A stretch of 32,545 nucleotides of DNA, from assembly GCA_964557575.1 (NCBI GenBank), contig CAZLBC010000051.1:1-32545 (forward strand). Reading direction: 5' to 3'. The notes beneath the pieces are model-generated. The model was given only the letters and a program-made list of their open reading frames with translations, was not told where the DNA came from and ran no database searches. The position numbers were made by a program, and so were the translations under genes. This stretch comes from CAZLBC01 sp964557575. GTDB lineage: Bacteria > Planctomycetota > Phycisphaerae > SM23-33. This document shows positions 16,902-24,809 of the stretch, one piece after another (positions within the stretch are counted from its first letter, which is position 1; each line of letters opens with the position of its first letter).

Positions 16902-16933
16902 GCCGGCATGATTAGCCGGTAACATTGCTTTTT
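16902..16933 (+). terminator. Possible weak terminator after the BatA/VWA gene
   Basis: A hairpin CCGGC-ATGATTA-GCCGG (16903-16919) is followed, after nine bases, by TTTTT (16929-16933). The separation from the T run is longer than in a classical terminator. A second GC-rich hairpin, CGGCCG-CCC-CGGCCG, follows at 16940-16954. Confidence 0.3.
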
Positions 16934-16977
16934 CCGGCCCGGCCGCCCCGGCCGCCAACCACGGCGAGGAATTTTTA

Positions 16978-17006
16978 TTGACCCTCAATCTCGGCCTTGG
17001 TACCCT
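16978..17006 (+). promoter_or_regulatory. Possible promoter of the FabZ gene
   Basis: TTGACC (16978-16983, five of six consensus bases) is followed after 17 bases by TACCCT (17001-17006), a poor -10. TTGGTA (16998-17003) with TACATT 16 bases later is an alternative. The region lies 55-80 bases before the ATG and is more AT-rich than its surroundings. Confidence 0.3.
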
Positions 17007-17060
17007 TACAATCCATTGTACATTCGTGATGTAGGAATCATGGTATCAAAGGACTGAATA

Positions 17061-17534
17061 ATGCCTCCGACACCGTTTATTGATATTTCTTCCCTTGACT
17101 TTGAGAATCTGGTAGCGGACAGGGAGGCTATTTACGGATTACTTCCCCACCGGTACGAGTTCGAGCGTCTCGACGGCATAGTTTATTTCGATACGGAAAA
17201 AGATTTCGTCGCTGGTTATCATGATGTGCGAGACGATGATTTCTGGGTTCGGGGCCATGTTCCCGGCAACCCGATTTTTCCCGGTGTTCTCATGATTGAG
17301 ACCGCCGCCCAACTCGTTTCGTACGCTTCAATGGAAGTATCCGGGCGGAAGGGTTTTCTTGGTTTTTCCGCGGTTGACAACGTCAAGTTTCGGGGGGCGG
17401 TCAGGCCCGGTGACCGGCTGGTGATCGTCGGCAAGATGGAAGAGGTGCGCACCCGCCGATGCAAGGGGGCCACCCAGGGGTTTGTTGACGGCAAAATGGT
17501 TTACGAGGGCGTCATCACCGGTATGTGGTTGTAG
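17061..17534 (+). CDS. fabZ: FabZ-type 3-hydroxyacyl-ACP dehydratase
   Basis: A 157-residue hot-dog-fold dehydratase, which removes water from 3-hydroxyacyl-ACP during fatty-acid elongation in the cytoplasm. LLPHRYEFERLDGI (28-40) matches the FabZ opening motif, and GHVPGNPIFPGVLMIETAAQ holds the catalytic His66 and Glu80. KFRGAVRPGDRLVI and the closing GKMVYEGVITG are also typical. AAAGGA precedes the ATG. A 16-residue N-terminal extension precedes the domain, as in planctomycete homologues. It is not in a larger fatty-acid cluster here; the next gene is an envelope AsmA-like protein, so a role in lipid A or a modified acyl pathway is possible. Oddly, its stop codon TAG is the first three bases of the foldback element at 17532. 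Confidence 0.9.
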   Translation: MPPTPFIDISSLDFENLVADREAIYGLLPHRYEFERLDGIVYFDTEKDFVAGYHDVRDDDFWVRGHVPGNPIFPGVLMIETAAQLVSYASMEVSGRKGFLGFSAVDNVKFRGAVRPGDRLVIVGKMEEVRTRRCKGATQGFVDGKMVYEGVITGMWL

Positions 17535-17696
17535 AACCGGTTTCATGACCTCGGTGGGCTGCAAGCGGGCCTTTTGCCGCCTGGCTTCGTCACGCAAACT
17601 CGACATAGTTACTCAACAGGTCATCGTTTCCGCTCCTCGCCAGATCGACAACATATCGCGCTTTGGCCTGCAAAGCAGGTTATGAAACCGGTTCTA
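17532..17696. mobile_element. MITE-like foldback element with target-site duplication, supplying the fabZ stop codon
   Basis: A 165-base element whose ends are 20-base inverted repeats, TAGAACCGGTTTCATRACCT, at 17532-17551 and, reversed, 17677-17696, with a single mismatch. It is flanked on both sides by GTTG (17528-17531 and 17697-17700), which fits a 4-base target duplication. The interior also folds back (TGGC..G...AAAC-type pairs around 17581-17645) and has no credible gene. The left terminal TAG is read as the fabZ stop. Removing the element and one GTTG leaves the fabZ frame open for 26 more codons, to the TAG ending at 17781. That suggests insertion near the 3' end of a coding region. 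No transposase is in the window, so it would be non-autonomous. The rest of 17535-17815 shows nothing else. Confidence 0.6.
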
Positions 17697-17815
17697 GTTG
17701 ATTCCCGTAACCGGGCAAAAGGGTTGGCGGCGGTGCGGTGTTCCTGAAAATTTTATCCCTTACTTAATGCCACTTCGCTAGAGGGTGTTATGATATACCG
17801 CTGAACCGTCCTGTT

Positions 17816-20800
17816 TTGAACGAGTCAATTCGCCTGCCCGGTGATGCGTTGAAGAAGATATCGAAAAACATTCTGACACATTTATCGCGGTCGAGACGAC
17901 ATCAGTGGAAATATGTTTCGCCGCGACGAAGAAAATTCGGCCTCTTTATACTGGCGATCCTGCTCGGGCTTTTTTACGCCGCATGGTACGTGACGCGCGA
18001 CTCCTTTATCCGTCGCAAGGCAGAGGACGCTCTCGAGCAGTTGATGGCGACGGATGTAGACGCGGAATCGGCGGATTTCAGTCTCGAAGAGGGAATCCGG
18101 TTGTATAATGTGAAGGTCTGGTATCCCCGGGCCAATACGGGAGCCCCCTATTTTTTCGCCGAGGAGGTTGTGCTGTATTTTTCGGCGTGGAAAGCCCTTC
18201 TGAATTCCAGGGTCGAACCCTCCCGGATAGTATGCACCGGCTGTACGATGTCCGGTGAATACAGCCTGAACGAGAAATACCTGAATTATTTAAGCAAGCA
18301 TCGCGATTCTGCCCGGGATCAAACCCTCATGAACCTGCCGCATATAGAATTGAAAGATGCGCGTCGCAGGATGAAAAAAGGGCACTGGAATCTCTACTGC
18401 AACGAATCCTTGAATTGTTCGCTGCTTCCCTCGGCTGAAGACAAATACACCCTTACCGTCGGAGACAGTGAAGAGCGGCGCTCGGCTGACGAGATATTGG
18501 CCAAGTTTGAATTCAATGTTCGCACCTCGGAAATCAAGCCGGTCTATGCGAAGTTCCCGTTGGACAGGATGATCGCCTCTCTTCCTCCGTGGATGAGAGA
18601 TCATGCCGAGCGATACCGGCTTGGCGGAAGGGTCAGCATTGACAGGCAGGTTGAGGTGGACCCCGAACAGGTTGGGGAGGAATGGGACGGCCCGGCTTGG
18701 CTGTGTCGTCTCGAAGGGCTTTCCATGAAGCTCCCCGCTGAAAACGGCGGACTGCGGTTATCGGACGTCGAAGGGAATATATACTTCACGGAACAAACAG
18801 ATCAGGATGATAAAGAAGAGTGTATTTTACTGAGGGATTTCCGCGGAATAATAAAAGAAATGGGCAATGCGCCGTTTGTTCTGCAGGGAAAGTATGGCGG
18901 CTACGGACAGGAAAGTCATTTCAACCTTGATATATCCATACGTCAAATCGCTCTGCCGACGAACATCGACGGGCCCTTGAAGGAGATAATCGCTACCATA
19001 CGCAGGAGGTTCAAGCCGGAAGGGCCCATAGATCTGGATCTGAGCCTTGTGCGGAACAAGGAGCATCGCCGGGGATTTCGCGGCACCGCCAGGGTGAGAT
19101 CATCTTCAATGGCATACATACTGTTTCCCCTGCCGGTCGAAAATCCCTCCGGTACCCTGACCTTCACGGAAAAAGGGGTCGACGGTTTCAAGTTCGCCGC
19201 CGAGAGAGGTGATACCCGCTTTGCTGCCAGGGGCGTGTTGTGGGAAAAAACAGGCGTGGACGGCAATCTGTTCAGGGTGAACGCCACCGCAGACAATATT
19301 CTCCTGGATGCTGCGTTGAAATCGGCATTGGGAGAAAGTCAGTATGAGTTGTGGGACTGTTTACATCCGCGGGGAAGGTGCTCGGTTGATGTCACTGTCT
19401 CACGGGAGGCATCGAGCGAGAACGGCGCGCTCCGCGAAGAACGGCACCTGGTCGTCAGGATACGACTCGACGGTTTTGCATCCCTTGACTACAGGGATTT
19501 TCCGTTTCCCCTCAAAAAACTTTCGGGTACCGTTACCTACCGTGACGGTACGATCACAATCCATGAGCTCGTCAGCCGCGCAGGGAAGATGATATGCAAT
19601 ATCCAGGGAACGATCTCCGATATTGCCGGCACCCCTCTCATGAACATCGAGATAGTATCGAACCAGGTGCCCCTTGATGAGAACCTGTTCTCCGTTCTGG
19701 GTAAACGTTCCGGGGCTTTGGTGAACTCCCTCAAGCCTCGCGGGATGGCCAGGCGGATCGATGCTTCGATTTTTCGAAAAAAGGCGAGTGAAAAACTGGG
19801 ATACTCGGCCTCTGCCGAGATAGAAGACCTGTCCTTCGAGCACGACAGCTTTCCAATACGGGTGACCAATGCTGCCGGCAGGCTGGTGCTCGAATCAGGC
19901 AAACTCGTTATCGATTCAATCGACGGCAGGCTTGATACCGCAGAGGGCAAAACCGACATCAGCATAAAAGGCGCTATGAATATTGCCGCCGGGAATCCGA
20001 GTTATAATATCGATATTACCGGAGAAAACCTCCTGCTGACCCGGCAGGTGTACGATGCTGTCCCTCCCGGGGTCAAAGAGGCCTGGGATTCGATTTCACC
20101 CCGCGGACGCGTAAACATATCATTGAATCTGCGGTCCGACGAGAAGGGAGGGCAGGATTATCGGCTTGGGGTGCACACCGGTAAGATGAATATGAAACCG
20201 AGTTTTTTTCCGGTTGCGTTCAGAAATGTTTCCGGGAGCGCGGTTATTACCCCCGGACTCGTGGAGTTGAAAAAGGTTCGCATCGCCGACGGGGCCAGGA
20301 CAGTTCTTGTCAACGGTCAGATACAACTCGGAGAACGGGGGAGCGAGGCCGACCTGTCCCTGTCGGTGCGGAGACTTCCCGTCGACCGGGAATTACTGTC
20401 CGCCCTCCCTTCGGCCGCCGGCGAACTGTTCCAAATGCTGAAGGAAGGCGGAGAGTTGGATATGGATCTTGGCCGGTTGCGTTTTTATGTTCCCGAGGCT
20501 GCCGAAAAACAGGCTCCGGCGCTTCGCACGACGCGCGACTGGATAGTGGACGGCACGGTAGTGTTGCGGGACTGTCATCTTGATCTGGGTTTTTCTCCGG
20601 TGGTTGTCTCCGGGCGTTTTTCCGGCGAGTTCGCCGGAAAAAACGGCTCCGTTTCCGTCAACGCGGATACCAGGCTTAATTCGCTGAAAATCAAGAAACA
20701 TGTATTCAATCGATTGCAGGGTACACTCAAAAAGGATTTTGACAGCGCGTTTCTGCATGTCGGATCCGTGGAAGCAGATTTTTACGGGGGAAGGATAATC

Positions 20801-21418
20801 GGTAAGGGCGATTTGCAGTTGTCCGACGAGCCTGTTTTTATTTTCAGCAGCCAAATAAAGAATGTGGAAATGAGCCGTCTCGTCAACTCCTGGAGCGAGG
20901 GTTCCAAAAAGAAAGTCCCCTTGTCGGGGAAGCTGACCGGGAGCCTTGCGGCTAAGCTTGTTTCCGGCAAGAGCGCGACCAGCATGGCCCAGGGGGAAAT
21001 TGCGGTTTCGCAGGGTAACCTGTACAAGCTTCCGGTCATCGTGGGGTTGCTCAACGTTATTTATCTCTCACTGCCCGGCGAGTCGGCGTTTGACCGCGGT
21101 TTCGTCACCTACTATTTGAAAGAAGGCACATTGCGGTTTACCGAGATATATCTCACCGGGCAGAGCGTTTCCATTCTGGGCTCCGGTACGCTTGATATAC
21201 AATCCGAGAAGCTGGATTTGACCTTTCTGACCGGACCGCCCGGTAAGTTGCCGCGAAAAGAGGACCTCGCTATCGAGGTGATGAGATCGATTTCGCGGGA
21301 ACTGATTCAGATAAAAGTCAGGGGCACGCTGAAGAATCCGAACATGGATACCGTTCCGCTGCAAAGCCTTAATACGCTGCTCCGCAGGTTGCTCGAGCCT
21401 TCACGGAAGACACACTGA
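17816..21418 (+). CDS. Large AsmA/TamB-like envelope protein
   Basis: About 1200 residues. One membrane helix near the N-terminus (FGLFILAILLGLFYAAWYV, about 41-60) is followed by a very long, beta-rich periplasmic region. AsmA-family features are the early strand pattern (TDVDAESADFSLEEGIRLYN) and a C-terminal part with LPVIVGLLNVIYLSLPGE, LYLTGQ-like repeats and GSGTLDIQSEKLDLTF. Internally a motif of the type hydrophobic-x-x-[KHS]-P-[RE]-G, then alternating hydrophobics, recurs with its glycine at residues 271, 403, 520, 643, 764 and 879, about every 120 residues. This fits repeated beta-groove units of bridge-like lipid-transfer proteins. It probably moves or organises phospholipids between inner and outer membranes. 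The start is uncertain: TTG at 17816 has no ribosome site, TTG at 17849 is possible, and no ATG precedes the helix. Confidence 0.8.
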   Translation: MNESIRLPGDALKKISKNILTHLSRSRRHQWKYVSPRRRKFGLFILAILLGLFYAAWYVTRDSFIRRKAEDALEQLMATDVDAESADFSLEEGIRLYNVKVWYPRANTGAPYFFAEEVVLYFSAWKALLNSRVEPSRIVCTGCTMSGEYSLNEKYLNYLSKHRDSARDQTLMNLPHIELKDARRRMKKGHWNLYCNESLNCSLLPSAEDKYTLTVGDSEERRSADEILAKFEFNVRTSEIKPVYAKFPLDRMIASLPPWMRDHAERYRLGGRVSIDRQVEVDPEQVGEEWDGPAWLCRLEGLSMKLPAENGGLRLSDVEGNIYFTEQTDQDDKEECILLRDFRGIIKEMGNAPFVLQGKYGGYGQESHFNLDISIRQIALPTNIDGPLKEIIATIRRRFKPEGPIDLDLSLVRNKEHRRGFRGTARVRSSSMAYILFPLPVENPSGTLTFTEKGVDGFKFAAERGDTRFAARGVLWEKTGVDGNLFRVNATADNILLDAALKSALGESQYELWDCLHPRGRCSVDVTVSREASSENGALREERHLVVRIRLDGFASLDYRDFPFPLKKLSGTVTYRDGTITIHELVSRAGKMICNIQGTISDIAGTPLMNIEIVSNQVPLDENLFSVLGKRSGALVNSLKPRGMARRIDASIFRKKASEKLGYSASAEIEDLSFEHDSFPIRVTNAAGRLVLESGKLVIDSIDGRLDTAEGKTDISIKGAMNIAAGNPSYNIDITGENLLLTRQVYDAVPPGVKEAWDSISPRGRVNISLNLRSDEKGGQDYRLGVHTGKMNMKPSFFPVAFRNVSGSAVITPGLVELKKVRIADGARTVLVNGQIQLGERGSEADLSLSVRRLPVDRELLSALPSAAGELFQMLKEGGELDMDLGRLRFYVPEAAEKQAPALRTTRDWIVDGTVVLRDCHLDLGFSPVVVSGRFSGEFAGKNGSVSVNADTRLNSLKIKKHVFNRLQGTLKKDFDSAFLHVGSVEADFYGGRIIGKGDLQLSDEPVFIFSSQIKNVEMSRLVNSWSEGSKKKVPLSGKLTGSLAAKLVSGKSATSMAQGEIAVSQGNLYKLPVIVGLLNVIYLSLPGESAFDRGFVTYYLKEGTLRFTEIYLTGQSVSILGSGTLDIQSEKLDLTFLTGPPGKLPRKEDLAIEVMRSISRELIQIKVRGTLKNPNMDTVPLQSLNTLLRRLLEPSRKTH

Positions 21419-21527
21419 TGGAGGTGCTTTTTCGGTCAGCCGGTTTCCCGCTCTGGTCAATAGAGGAGGATTGCGATATTATGGCCGGGCGTGCAGGCGG
21501 CTTCGCGCGAGCATAAGGAGTAGCATG

Positions 21528-22400
21528 ATGAAAATCGGCATTATCGGCGGTACGGGTCTCGAACAGGCCATCCTGGCTGAACATGAAGGAACCGAGACCG
21601 ACGTCGACACGCCTTTCGGACCGCCGTCGAGTCGACCAATTGAAACGAGACGACACGGGCAGGACATAGCCATACTCAACCGTCACGGGGAAGGGCACTC
21701 GATACCTCCCGGGGAAATCAACTACCGGGCGAATATTTACGCGCTCAAAGCACTCGGGTGCACCCATGTTATCGCCTCGGGAGCCGTGGGCAGCCTTCGT
21801 GAGGAAATCGAACCCAAACACCTGGTCATACCGGATCAGGTTATTGACCGCACCCTCCGACGCACTCCGACGTTTTTCCGGAATTGTGCCGTACATGTCG
21901 ATTTTTCCAGCCCCTTCTGTCCGGTGCTGTGCCGCCACCTCCTGAATGCCGGCGCCGACATCGGCACGCGCGTCCATGACGGCGGTACGTACATCTGCAT
22001 GGAAGGCCCCGCCTTTTCAACCCGCGCAGAATCGGAAATGCACCGTTTGATGGGGGGGGACCTTATCGGCATGACGGTTATGCCCGAGGCGAAACTGGCC
22101 CGGGAAGCCGAACTGGCATATGCCGTGGTGGCGATGCCTACCGACTACGATTGCTGGCGGCCACCGAAGGACCAGGCTTCTCCGGGAGAGTTGATTTCCG
22201 AAATCATAGGTAACCTCAGGGAGGCGACTGCGTCTGCAGTCAGGCTGGTAGATAGAGCCCTTGAAAGTGCGAACGAGATTTCAGAGATCGCATCGCCGGC
22301 ACATACCGCACTTGAGCAGGCCATTTTGACGGACAAAGCGTATCTTGATCGGAAAGACATATCGTCGCGCCTGGGAATAATCCTGGACAAGTATGTCTGA
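21528..22400 (+). CDS. mtnP: S-methyl-5'-thioadenosine phosphorylase
   Basis: A 290-residue member of the PNP/MTAP family, splitting methylthioadenosine with phosphate into adenine and methylthioribose-1-phosphate, a polyamine/methionine-salvage step. The start is the second of two adjacent ATGs (21525, 21528), seven bases after AAGGAG. Motifs: GIIGGTGLEQ (phosphate Thr), LNRHGEGHSIPPGEINYRAN, VIASGAVGSLREE, YICMEGPAFSTRAESE, GMTVMPEAKLAREAELAYA and MPTDYDCW. The TDYDCW Asp residues and the Met in the GMT motif are those of the 6-aminopurine-specific, MTAP-type enzymes. A roughly 30-residue helical tail follows. It lies 109 bases after the AsmA-like gene and 30 before a zinc dehydrogenase. 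No other methionine-salvage gene is visible. Confidence 0.95.
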   Translation: MKIGIIGGTGLEQAILAEHEGTETDVDTPFGPPSSRPIETRRHGQDIAILNRHGEGHSIPPGEINYRANIYALKALGCTHVIASGAVGSLREEIEPKHLVIPDQVIDRTLRRTPTFFRNCAVHVDFSSPFCPVLCRHLLNAGADIGTRVHDGGTYICMEGPAFSTRAESEMHRLMGGDLIGMTVMPEAKLAREAELAYAVVAMPTDYDCWRPPKDQASPGELISEIIGNLREATASAVRLVDRALESANEISEIASPAHTALEQAILTDKAYLDRKDISSRLGIILDKYV

Positions 22401-22430
22401 CTGTTTTGACAAAAGGAAAACACCCGGCCA

Positions 22431-23678
22431 ATGCAGGCAATAACACATACAGTCAATCCCCTTGGATGGCTCAGTTGTAAAATGTTACGATTTATCTGGC
22501 CGGGGTGTATGACTAGCGGTTTGAATGGTTTTTCATTACGGGATGTGCCCCGCCCGGCTCTTCCCGGTCCCGACTGGGTTTTGCTTCGGACGCGCATGGG
22601 GGGCATTTGCGGTTCGGACCTCTCAATCGCTTACCAGAAGCATCCGCCGAACTCGATTCTGCAGGCGTACTGCTCTCAGCCCATGGCTCTCGGGCACGAA
22701 AATCTGGCTCTCGTGGAAGAAGCGGGGGAAGCGGTTGATGATAACTGGGTGGGACGCAGGGTGGTTGTTGATCCGACCCTTGCCTGCACCGACCGGGGAA
22801 CCGAACCGCCGTGCGCGCGCTGCGCGGCGGGCGAATACGGCGCGTGCGAAAACTTTTCCGGCGACAGGGGGGGGGTGGCCGGACTGCCTCCCGCGACCAG
22901 TATCGGGTACACCTACCGTACGGGCGGTTCGTGGGGGGAATACTTCGTGGCGCACCAGTCGCGCCTCTTTGCAGTCGACGCAGCGATACCGGATGAACAG
23001 GCGGTTGTTATCGATCCCCTTGCGTGCAGTCTTCACGGCGTATTGCGGGCTGATCTCGAAGACGTCGAAACACTTTTGATATACGGTGCGGGGATCATCG
23101 GTCTCGGCGCGATTGCGTGCCTGCGCGCCCTGGGATACGAGGGGAACATCGACGTGATCGGCAAGCACACGTTCCTCCGGGATATCGCTGTTGAATACGG
23201 CGCCGATGAGTATGTCATTCTTCCGAAATCGAACCGCGGCCGGGCAGAGGCGATCGCCGTCCGGACGGATGCGACGGTACAGCGTGCCAGGTTCGGTAAT
23301 TACATGCTGTCGGGCGGTTACGATCTGACGGTCGATTGCATCGGTTCTTCTCGCAGCACGAATGAAGTCCTGCGATGGACGCGCGCCCGCGGGCAGGTTG
23401 TTATGCTCGGCACCCTGATGGAGTCCACCCTTGATCTTACCCCGCTCTGGTTCAGGGAATTGCATATCGTCGGCGCGTACGGAAGGCAGAGCGAACATTT
23501 CAACGGCGGCAGAAAGGACACGTACGCCATTATTCACGACTGGATGCGTGAGGGGGTACTTCGTCCGGAACGGCTGTTGACCCATACGTTCAAGCTGCGC
23601 GATTACCGGGCGGCGCTGAAAACGGCGATGAACAAGGCGCGGTATCAGGCCATCAAGGTTGCCTTCGATATGCGCTGA
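22431..23678 (+). CDS. Zinc-dependent alcohol dehydrogenase (MDR family)
   Basis: A 415-residue medium-chain dehydrogenase/reductase. The ATG at 22431 has only a distant AAAGG, but the long N-terminal segment before LRDVPRPALPGPDWV matches relatives, so it is kept. RMGGICGSDLS supplies the catalytic-zinc Cys, ALGHENLALVEE the His-Glu pair, and ACTDRGTEPPCARCAAGEYG with the following ACENF the four structural-zinc cysteines. GAGIIGLGAIACLRALGY is the Rossmann nucleotide site. It oxidises or reduces an alcohol/aldehyde with NAD(P); the substrate cannot be told. Relatives are longer than classical alcohol dehydrogenases because of the N-terminal region. It directly follows mtnP (30 bases) on the same strand and may share its transcript, although a functional link is not obvious. 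Confidence 0.88.
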   Translation: MQAITHTVNPLGWLSCKMLRFIWPGCMTSGLNGFSLRDVPRPALPGPDWVLLRTRMGGICGSDLSIAYQKHPPNSILQAYCSQPMALGHENLALVEEAGEAVDDNWVGRRVVVDPTLACTDRGTEPPCARCAAGEYGACENFSGDRGGVAGLPPATSIGYTYRTGGSWGEYFVAHQSRLFAVDAAIPDEQAVVIDPLACSLHGVLRADLEDVETLLIYGAGIIGLGAIACLRALGYEGNIDVIGKHTFLRDIAVEYGADEYVILPKSNRGRAEAIAVRTDATVQRARFGNYMLSGGYDLTVDCIGSSRSTNEVLRWTRARGQVVMLGTLMESTLDLTPLWFRELHIVGAYGRQSEHFNGGRKDTYAIIHDWMREGVLRPERLLTHTFKLRDYRAALKTAMNKARYQAIKVAFDMR

Positions 23679-23728
23679 GGGCGACACGGGATTTCCGGGA
23701 ACGGTTTGCCGGGGGTATCGGTTTCGTG

Positions 23729-23738
23729 AAAAAAAAAA
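23729..23738 (+). other. Intergenic region with an A10 run before the secreted protein gene
   Basis: The 146-base gap 23679-23824 contains a run of ten A (23729-23738) followed by AT-rich sequence with TTGACC and TATATATGG near 23765-23782. A promoter is likely there, but no pair with acceptable spacing could be fixed. No terminator hairpin is evident. Confidence 0.3.
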
Positions 23739-23824
23739 GAAGAATGTAGTTACCTTTTCGGCATTTGACCTAACATATATATGGCATACCGGTATCTTGA
23801 CATGATTATGATGGAGGAGCTCCC

Positions 23825-24772
23825 ATGACGGTATCGAGAGTGACGATAGCGACCGTTGCCTTTTCCATGATCACGACCACTGCCGTGTGCGGTCCCCGCG
23901 GCCGTTTCAAGGGCAAGAGAGCCAAGGAACGCCGCGAGGCGATGAAACACGCGAAGCATACGCGGAATTTCATGGGAGAACTTCTCGAGCGGTGGAAAGA
24001 AGACGAGGGCCTCGCCGTGGAGCCTTTCAAAATGTCCGCCGAACGGCTCGAAATCGAAAAGGGACCCGCCGACAATATCCTGCGATTCGTCGATGCGTTC
24101 AATAAGACCGACGCGGTCGCGAAAACCCAGGTTACCCAGCGATTTCAATATATCGCCCAGGTGGCGGCGAAGGCGGCCACTACGAGAAATCAGGACGCCC
24201 TGGAGGGCTGTACCGAGCAGTTCGGAAAGCTCTTCAAGGCGACGCTGGCAGACAGGAACCAACGATACCTCGCTCTGCAGAAGAAAATACTGCTCCAGGT
24301 TCCTGCCGAGAAAAAGCTCGATTGGCCGGCGGTATACCTGTGTTCCAGGGTCGTTGACGAAATGGAATACCTCAAAAAGGACCAGGCGGCGACCGACCGG
24401 GCCTATGCCAAGTGCCTGGAACAGAAAAAGGTCTTTGCCAAGGCCGTTACATTCGAGGATCATCGCAAATGTATGCAGAGTATCAGGCTGATGATCAGAA
24501 AGGATATTCTCAAGAGCACGGGAGATAAACGGCGCAACGCTCCTGATGCCATGAAGGACGCAGGGGACGGCAAAGACATCGGTGGGTTCCCCGGTGCGAA
24601 TGACGGGGATGCCCGGAAAGCCAGAAAGCTGTTTGATGAGAATGCGCCTGCGGAATCGGACGATGACGCCGGTGGGAATAACGCGGAGGAAGTCGCCGGT
24701 GATACGGCTGAAAAGGACGCGCAAGATACCGAGAAGAAACCGGCCAAAAAAGGAGAAGTAGGCGGCTGGTAA
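23825..24772 (+). CDS. Secreted helical protein of unknown function
   Basis: A 315-residue exported protein. GGAGG lies about eight bases before the ATG. A signal peptide spans about residues 1-22 (MTVSRVTIATVAFSMITTTA), probably cut near AVCG. The rest is strongly charged and helical: basic residues 24-45 (GRFKGKRAKERREAMKHAK), then amphipathic helices through about 230 with cysteines in GCTEQF, YLCSRV, AKCLEQ and HRKCMQS. From about 235 it is low-complexity and acidic with Asp/Gly/Asn/Lys (GFPGANDGDARKARK; ESDDDAGGNNAEEVAGD), ending GEVGGW. I do not recognise the family. The four regularly spread cysteines could form disulphides or hold metal. It converges with the dehydrogenase at 24810; the 37-base gap holds a weak CACCG/CGGTG hairpin (24784-24803). 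Confidence 0.65.
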   Translation: MTVSRVTIATVAFSMITTTAVCGPRGRFKGKRAKERREAMKHAKHTRNFMGELLERWKEDEGLAVEPFKMSAERLEIEKGPADNILRFVDAFNKTDAVAKTQVTQRFQYIAQVAAKAATTRNQDALEGCTEQFGKLFKATLADRNQRYLALQKKILLQVPAEKKLDWPAVYLCSRVVDEMEYLKKDQAATDRAYAKCLEQKKVFAKAVTFEDHRKCMQSIRLMIRKDILKSTGDKRRNAPDAMKDAGDGKDIGGFPGANDGDARKARKLFDENAPAESDDDAGGNNAEEVAGDTAEKDAQDTEKKPAKKGEVGGW

Positions 24773-24809
24773 TCATGGCAACCCACCGTTGCCCCCGTCG
24801 GTGAGACCC

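Noticed and set aside
17790..17804. Mini-ORF ATG ATA TAC CGC TGA after GAGGG ahead of the AsmA-like gene
   Set aside because: Four codons are too few to support. It may only mark an unusual ribosome site close to the unclear AsmA start.
22623..23750. Long minus-strand frames opposite the zinc dehydrogenase and the secreted protein
   Set aside because: Low-quality, Arg-rich antisense translations without ribosome sites or family features.
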